Source: Novosphingobium sp. (GTDB lineage: Bacteria > Pseudomonadota > Alphaproteobacteria > Sphingomonadales > Sphingomonadaceae). Taken from it: DNA of 41,108 bases. Made by a program: the position numbers and the translations under genes. Below the pieces are notes generated by a model, which had not been told where the DNA came from, searched no databases, and worked only from the letters and a program-made list of their open reading frames with translations. Positions 37,200-41,108 of the stretch are shown here, piece after piece. The stretch lies in contig JAEKKO010000107.1 of NCBI GenBank assembly GCA_019510335.1, positions 1 through 41,108 of the forward strand. Reading direction: 5' to 3'. The number at the start of each line of letters is the position of its first letter. The stretch's first letter is position 1.

Positions 37200-37864
37200 G
37201 CGGGTTCTCCTTGCTTGAGGCCGGCGATCTGATCGGCGAGCGCCTGGCTAAATGCGGGGCGCGCTTCGCCGCGCGCCTGGTAAGCCGCGACGGCGGGGAA
37301 GCCCGCAACGATCTCCGTGTGGCGCAAGTTGCGCAGCACCGTGACCATGGCGATGTCGGCGATGGTGAAGCGGCCGGCTAGCCAGTCCTTGTCGCCGAGC
37401 GCATCGGCGAGGCGGGCGAGGCGCTGCTCGGCAAGGGCAACGGCGCTCGGCCGCGCGTCCGCCGCCCACGGCTTGCCGACGTAGAAAATGTCGAGCGTGA
37501 CGATCTGCATCAGCATCGGCTCGACGCTGTTGAGCGCCGCAATCAGCCAGGCTGTCGTATCCCAACGCCGCTGCCCGGCAGCCGGCAGCAGCCGCTCGTC
37601 CTGCTCGCCCAGATAGAGCAGGATTGCCCCGCTCTCGAACAGCCGGACCTTGCCGTCGGCGAATGCCGGTACTTGCCCGAACGGCTGCCACTGCAGATAT
37701 TCGTCGGCGCGTGGCTTCATCGCATCGTACAACTCGGTCCGGTATGGCCGCCCGATCTCCTCAAGCGCCCAGCGGATGCGGATGTCGCGGACGATGCCGT
37801 GGGCGAACTCGGGGGTGTTGCGGAAGCCGGTGACGACGGTTTCGGCGGCGGGGTCGAGCGGCAT
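37196..37864 (-). CDS. Glutathione S-transferase family protein
   Basis: IRIRWALEEIGRPYRTELYDAM; WQPFGQVPAFADGKVRLFESGAILLYLGE; FTIADIAMVTVLRNL. Confidence 0.9.
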   Translation of the reverse strand: MPLDPAAETVVTGFRNTPEFAHGIVRDIRIRWALEEIGRPYRTELYDAMKPRADEYLQWQPFGQVPAFADGKVRLFESGAILLYLGEQDERLLPAAGQRRWDTTAWLIAALNSVEPMLMQIVTLDIFYVGKPWAADARPSAVALAEQRLARLADALGDKDWLAGRFTIADIAMVTVLRNLRHTEIVAGFPAVAAYQARGEARPAFSQALADQIAGLKQGEPA

Positions 37865-37880
37865 TGGTCAGCCTTCCAGC

Positions 37881-38312
37881 TTAAGCAGTGGCTTCGGAAA
37901 CGTGCGCCTCACCTTCGGCGACTGCCGGGTCCATCCACATCGGCTCCCACACGTGCCCGTCCGGGTCGGCGAAGCTTCGGCTCATCATGAAGCCGTGGTC
38001 CTGGGCCGGGTTGATTTCGGCCGTGCCGCCGTTCGCGCCGGCGGCGTCGGCCATCCGGTTGACCTCGTCACGGCTGTCGCAGGCGATGCACAGCATGACC
38101 TCGCTCGCGCCGACTGCCGGGATCGGCCGCTCGGTAAAGCTGCGCCACTTGGGATGGGTCAGCAGCATCACGAAGATGGCTTCCGACCAGACCATGCAGG
38201 CCGCAGTTTCGTCAGAGAAGCGCGGTTCGTTGGTGAAGCCGATCGCTTCGTAGAAGGCCCTGGCGCGGGGCAGGTCGGCGACCGGCAAGTTGACGAAAAT
38301 CATCTTCGGCAT
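37881..38312 (-). CDS. VOC family protein
   Basis: KMIFVNLPVADLPRARAFYEAIGFTNEPRFSDETAACMVWSEAIFVMLLT...DHGFMMSRSFADPDGHVWEPMWMDP. Confidence 0.92.
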   Translation of the reverse strand: MPKMIFVNLPVADLPRARAFYEAIGFTNEPRFSDETAACMVWSEAIFVMLLTHPKWRSFTERPIPAVGASEVMLCIACDSRDEVNRMADAAGANGGTAEINPAQDHGFMMSRSFADPDGHVWEPMWMDPAVAEGEAHVSEATA

Positions 38313-38338
38313 GGCGTCTCTCCCTCGCCTGGCGAATC

Positions 38339-38403
38339 ACTGTTGCATTTTGCTGCCATTCTGAGTTACAAAAAGCAACTGTGGAGTCACGAAAAGAAAC
38401 TGA
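38339..38403. promoter_or_regulatory. Candidate HxlR operator array: two 20-nt direct repeats plus a partial inverted copy
   Basis: gagttacaaaaagcaactgt (38363-38382) and gagtcacgaaaagaaactga (38384-38403), 16/20 identical; inverted gcaaaatgcaacagt (38339-38353). Confidence 0.5.
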
Positions 38404-39070
38404 AACGCCCCGCAGGCACGGTAAGTGGTATAACGATGCCTGCGGCACCGCATTTGCGCTCGAATTGATCGGGGAGCGCTGGTCGCTGCTGATCGTGCGT
38501 GAGCTGATGTTCGGTGGGCGGCGCTTTTCGGACTTGCGGGCGGCGCTCCCCGGCATCAGCGCCAAAGTGCTGGCCGAGCGTCTCGACGGCCTCGAGCAGG
38601 CCGGCATCGTCCAGCGCCGCCGGCTGCCGCCGCCCGCCGCCTCGCAAATCTATGAGCTGACCCCGTGGGGCTACGATGCGGAGGAGGCGATTCAGGCGCT
38701 CGGCCGCTGGGCTGCCGCCTCGGCAGACCACGATCCGACACTGCCGCTCTCGGCGGCGTCGCTGATGGTGAGCTTTCGGACGATGTTCGACCCTAAGCGG
38801 GCGAAGGCGCTCGCCTGCACGGCGACGATTTGGGTCGGCGAAGAGAGCTTCCGTCTGAGGGTTGCCAAGGGGCACCTGAGCATCCGCCGCGGTGAGGCCA
38901 AGGCTCCCGACTTCACCATCGCCGCGCCGGTCGCCGCGCCGATCGCGGCGCTGGTCTACGTCAAGGTGCCGGCCGCCGAACTTGCGGCAGCCGGGCTCTC
39001 GCTCGATGGCGACCTCGCGGTCGCGGCGCGGTTCGTCGACTTGTTTCATCTCCCCGCCAGAGCCGCCTAG
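38381..39070 (+). CDS. HxlR-family winged-helix regulator with C-terminal (possibly SCP2-like) extension
   Basis: ACGTAFALELIGERWSLLIVRELMFGGRRFSDLRAALPGISAKVLAERLDGLEQAGIVQRRRLPPPAASQIYELTPWG, then ~110 extra residues. Confidence 0.88.
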   Translation: MESRKETETPRRHGKWYNDACGTAFALELIGERWSLLIVRELMFGGRRFSDLRAALPGISAKVLAERLDGLEQAGIVQRRRLPPPAASQIYELTPWGYDAEEAIQALGRWAAASADHDPTLPLSAASLMVSFRTMFDPKRAKALACTATIWVGEESFRLRVAKGHLSIRRGEAKAPDFTIAAPVAAPIAALVYVKVPAAELAAAGLSLDGDLAVAARFVDLFHLPARAA

Positions 39071-39714
39071 GCCGGCGCGAAGCGGGCGGCCTGCTGGTCC
39101 TCAATCGCCGCGACCTCGCGCCATGCTGGGCGCGCGGCGACGCGCTCGTACCAGGCGGCGGTCGCCGGCCGTTTCGCCGGGTCTGGGCCCCAGCCGACGT
39201 AGAGCAGCGTGCGCAGCATCGTCGCCATCGCGATGTCGGCGATCGAGAAGCAGCCGTCGACGAGCCAGCCTTGCGCCGGCGCCTGGGTTTCCAGCCAATC
39301 GAGCAACGGCGGCAGCGCCGCCTCGCCTTTGGCAGCCGCCTCTTCGTCACCGGGCCGGCCGAGCACCTTCGGCGCGACGAAGCGGTTGAAGACGATGCTT
39401 GCCCCGGCCGGGCCGATTAGCGTGTCGGCGACTTCCTCGAACCACACCGCCTTTCCGCGTTGCCGCGGCTCCGCCGGATAGAGCGGCGGCTCGGGATGCT
39501 TGGCGTCGAGGTAGGCGGCGATCGCGGTCGAATCGGCGAGGGTGAAGTCGCCGTCGCGGATCGCGGGAATCTTGCGGAACGGGCTCGCCTCGAGGAACCC
39601 GGGCGAGGGCTGGCCCGGGGTGAACGGCGCCGGTTCGACCGCCACGCCCTTTTCGGCGGCGACGAGGTAAACCTTGCGGACGAAAGGCGAAAGCGGACTG
39701 CCGTAAACCTGCAT
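39067..39714 (-). CDS. Glutathione S-transferase family protein
   Basis: MQVYGSPLSPFVRKVYLVAAEKGVAVEPAPF; SPFRKIPAIRDGDFTLADSTAIAAYLDAKH; FSIADIAMATML. Confidence 0.92.
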   Translation of the reverse strand: MQVYGSPLSPFVRKVYLVAAEKGVAVEPAPFTPGQPSPGFLEASPFRKIPAIRDGDFTLADSTAIAAYLDAKHPEPPLYPAEPRQRGKAVWFEEVADTLIGPAGASIVFNRFVAPKVLGRPGDEEAAAKGEAALPPLLDWLETQAPAQGWLVDGCFSIADIAMATMLRTLLYVGWGPDPAKRPATAAWYERVAARPAWREVAAIEDQQAARFAPA

Positions 39715-39791
39715 GAGCGACTCCTCTCTTGCGTGACTCGACGGCGCAAACCTTATTGCAGGCCTTGGCCGCCGGGTATAGGCGCGGCTCG

Positions 39792-40784
39792 ATGAGCGAC
39801 ATTCCGAATATCCAGCCCGACAGCCGCGACGACACGATCCTCGCCGCCCCGGACCGCGAGCTCAGCGTGCGCGACGTCTTCGGCATCGACACTGATATGA
39901 AAGTGCCGGCGTTTTCCGAAGCCGACGAGCGTGTACCCGACGTCGATGATACCTATGTGTTCGATCCGGACACGACGCTGGCGATCATCGCCGGCTTCGC
40001 CTTCAATCGCCGGGTGATGATCCAGGGCTATCACGGCACCGGCAAGTCGACTCACATCGAGCAGGTCGCCGCCCGGCTCAAATGGCCATGCATCCGCATC
40101 AATCTCGATGCCCACATCAGCCGCATCGACCTCATCGGCCGCGACGCGATCGTGCTGCGCGACGGCTTGCAGGTCACCGAATTCCGCGAGGGCCTGCTGC
40201 CGTGGGCGCTGCAGACGCCGACCGCGCTGGTGTTCGACGAGTACGACGCCGGCCGCCCCGACGTGATGTTCGTGATCCAGCGCGTGCTCGAGGCCGAGGG
40301 TAAGCTGACCCTGCTCGACCAGAACCGGGTGATCCGCCCGAACCGCTGGTTCCGCCTGTTCTCGACCGCCAACACGGTCGGCCTCGGCGACACCAGCGGG
40401 CTCTACCACGGCACCCAGGCGATCAATCAGGGCCAGATGGACCGCTGGAACATCGTTGTCGCGCTCAACTACCTCGAGGCCCAGGTCGAGAGCGAGATCG
40501 TGCTCAAGAAGGTTCCGGAAATTCCGCAGAAGACCGTCGCCGAGATGGTCAAGGTGGCCGAGCTGACCCGCCAGGGCTTCATCAACGGCGACATCTCGAC
40601 CGTGATGAGCCCGCGCACGGTGATCACCTGGGCTCAAAATACCGCTATCTTCAAAGACACCGGCTTCGCCTTTCGCCTGTCGTTCCTCAACAAGTGCGAC
40701 GAGACCGAGCGGATGCTGGTGGCCGAATACTACCAGCGGGTGTTCGGGACCGATCTGCCCGAGAGCGTGGTGGGGAAGGCCTAA
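39792..40784 (+). CDS. cobS: Cobaltochelatase subunit CobS (AAA+ ATPase)
   Basis: [98 protein letters not shown]. Confidence 0.95.
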   Translation: MSDIPNIQPDSRDDTILAAPDRELSVRDVFGIDTDMKVPAFSEADERVPDVDDTYVFDPDTTLAIIAGFAFNRRVMIQGYHGTGKSTHIEQVAARLKWPCIRINLDAHISRIDLIGRDAIVLRDGLQVTEFREGLLPWALQTPTALVFDEYDAGRPDVMFVIQRVLEAEGKLTLLDQNRVIRPNRWFRLFSTANTVGLGDTSGLYHGTQAINQGQMDRWNIVVALNYLEAQVESEIVLKKVPEIPQKTVAEMVKVAELTRQGFINGDISTVMSPRTVITWAQNTAIFKDTGFAFRLSFLNKCDETERMLVAEYYQRVFGTDLPESVVGKA

Positions 40785-40810
40785 GAGGAGTCCTCGGCGT
40801 CACGCACGGC

Positions 40811-40878
40811 CTTCGACAGGCTCAGGACGAGCGGCGTTTGTGCAATTCTGAAGTCCGCTCGTGCTGAGCTTGTCGAAG
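40811..40878. repeat. Intergenic inverted repeat (cttcgacaggctcaggacgagcgg ... ccgctcgtgctgagcttgtcgaag)
   Basis: 24-nt arms with 2 mismatches and a 20-nt loop, between convergent cobS and truA. Confidence 0.85.
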
Positions 40879-40897
40879 CACGCGCGCTGCGGTTGCC

Positions 40898-41108
40898 TCA
40901 ATACCGCGCCCTCACGAAATACAGCCCCTCGGCCGGCGCGTTGAGGCCCAGCGCCTGCCGGTCACGCGTCGCCAGCGCGTCGCGGATCCGCTGCTCGGGC
41001 CAGCGGCCGAGGCCGACCAGCGCAAGGCAGCCGACCATTGAGCGCACCTGGTGGTGGAGGAAGCTGCGCGCCGCGGCCTCGATCAGCACCGACTCGCCCT
41101 CGCGTCCG
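40898..41108 (-). CDS. truA: tRNA pseudouridine synthase A, C-terminal part (5' end beyond the window)
   Basis: [61 protein letters not shown]. Confidence 0.92.
   Translation of the reverse strand, partial: GREGESVLIEAAARSFLHHQVRSMVGCLALVGLGRWPEQRIRDALATRDRQALGLNAPAEGLYFVRARY

Overview
This 41.1 kb, high-GC window looks like a chromosome segment from a sphingomonad-type alphaproteobacterium. That assignment is inferred from gene content and TonB-receptor style, not from a search. I see four blocks. (1) ~39-26820: a putative CoA-dependent catabolic island. It holds three TonB-dependent receptors (two are tandem paralogs), an AcuI-like reductase, a MaoC-like hydratase, an acyl-CoA ligase, a cupin, a MarR/EmrA/EmrB efflux unit, an SDR, an aldehyde dehydrogenase, TetR regulators, a crotonase, an acyl-CoA dehydrogenase made of two ACAD-like halves in one chain, a second SDR, a DUF2889 protein and an amidohydrolase; an IclR regulator follows. 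(2) ~27858-31449: core genes, namely MAPEG, rpmF (59 aa, missing from the supplied ORF track), plsX, fabH, ihfA and a MerR regulator. (3) 31495-39714: twelve tightly packed minus-strand genes of small detoxification/metabolite-modifying families (GFA, SRPBCC, 4 VOC-type, 3 GST, DUF899, DHFR-like, DUF1428), divergent from an HxlR-type regulator with a C-terminal extension, followed by a fourth GST. The HxlR/operon promoter has operator-like repeats, including two 20-nt direct copies offset by 21 bp. This is my best candidate for an undescribed system. (4) cobS, an intergenic inverted repeat and a partial truA at the right edge. I saw no rRNA, tRNA, CRISPR array, transposon or prophage. All family calls are by eye from the translations; no database search was possible.
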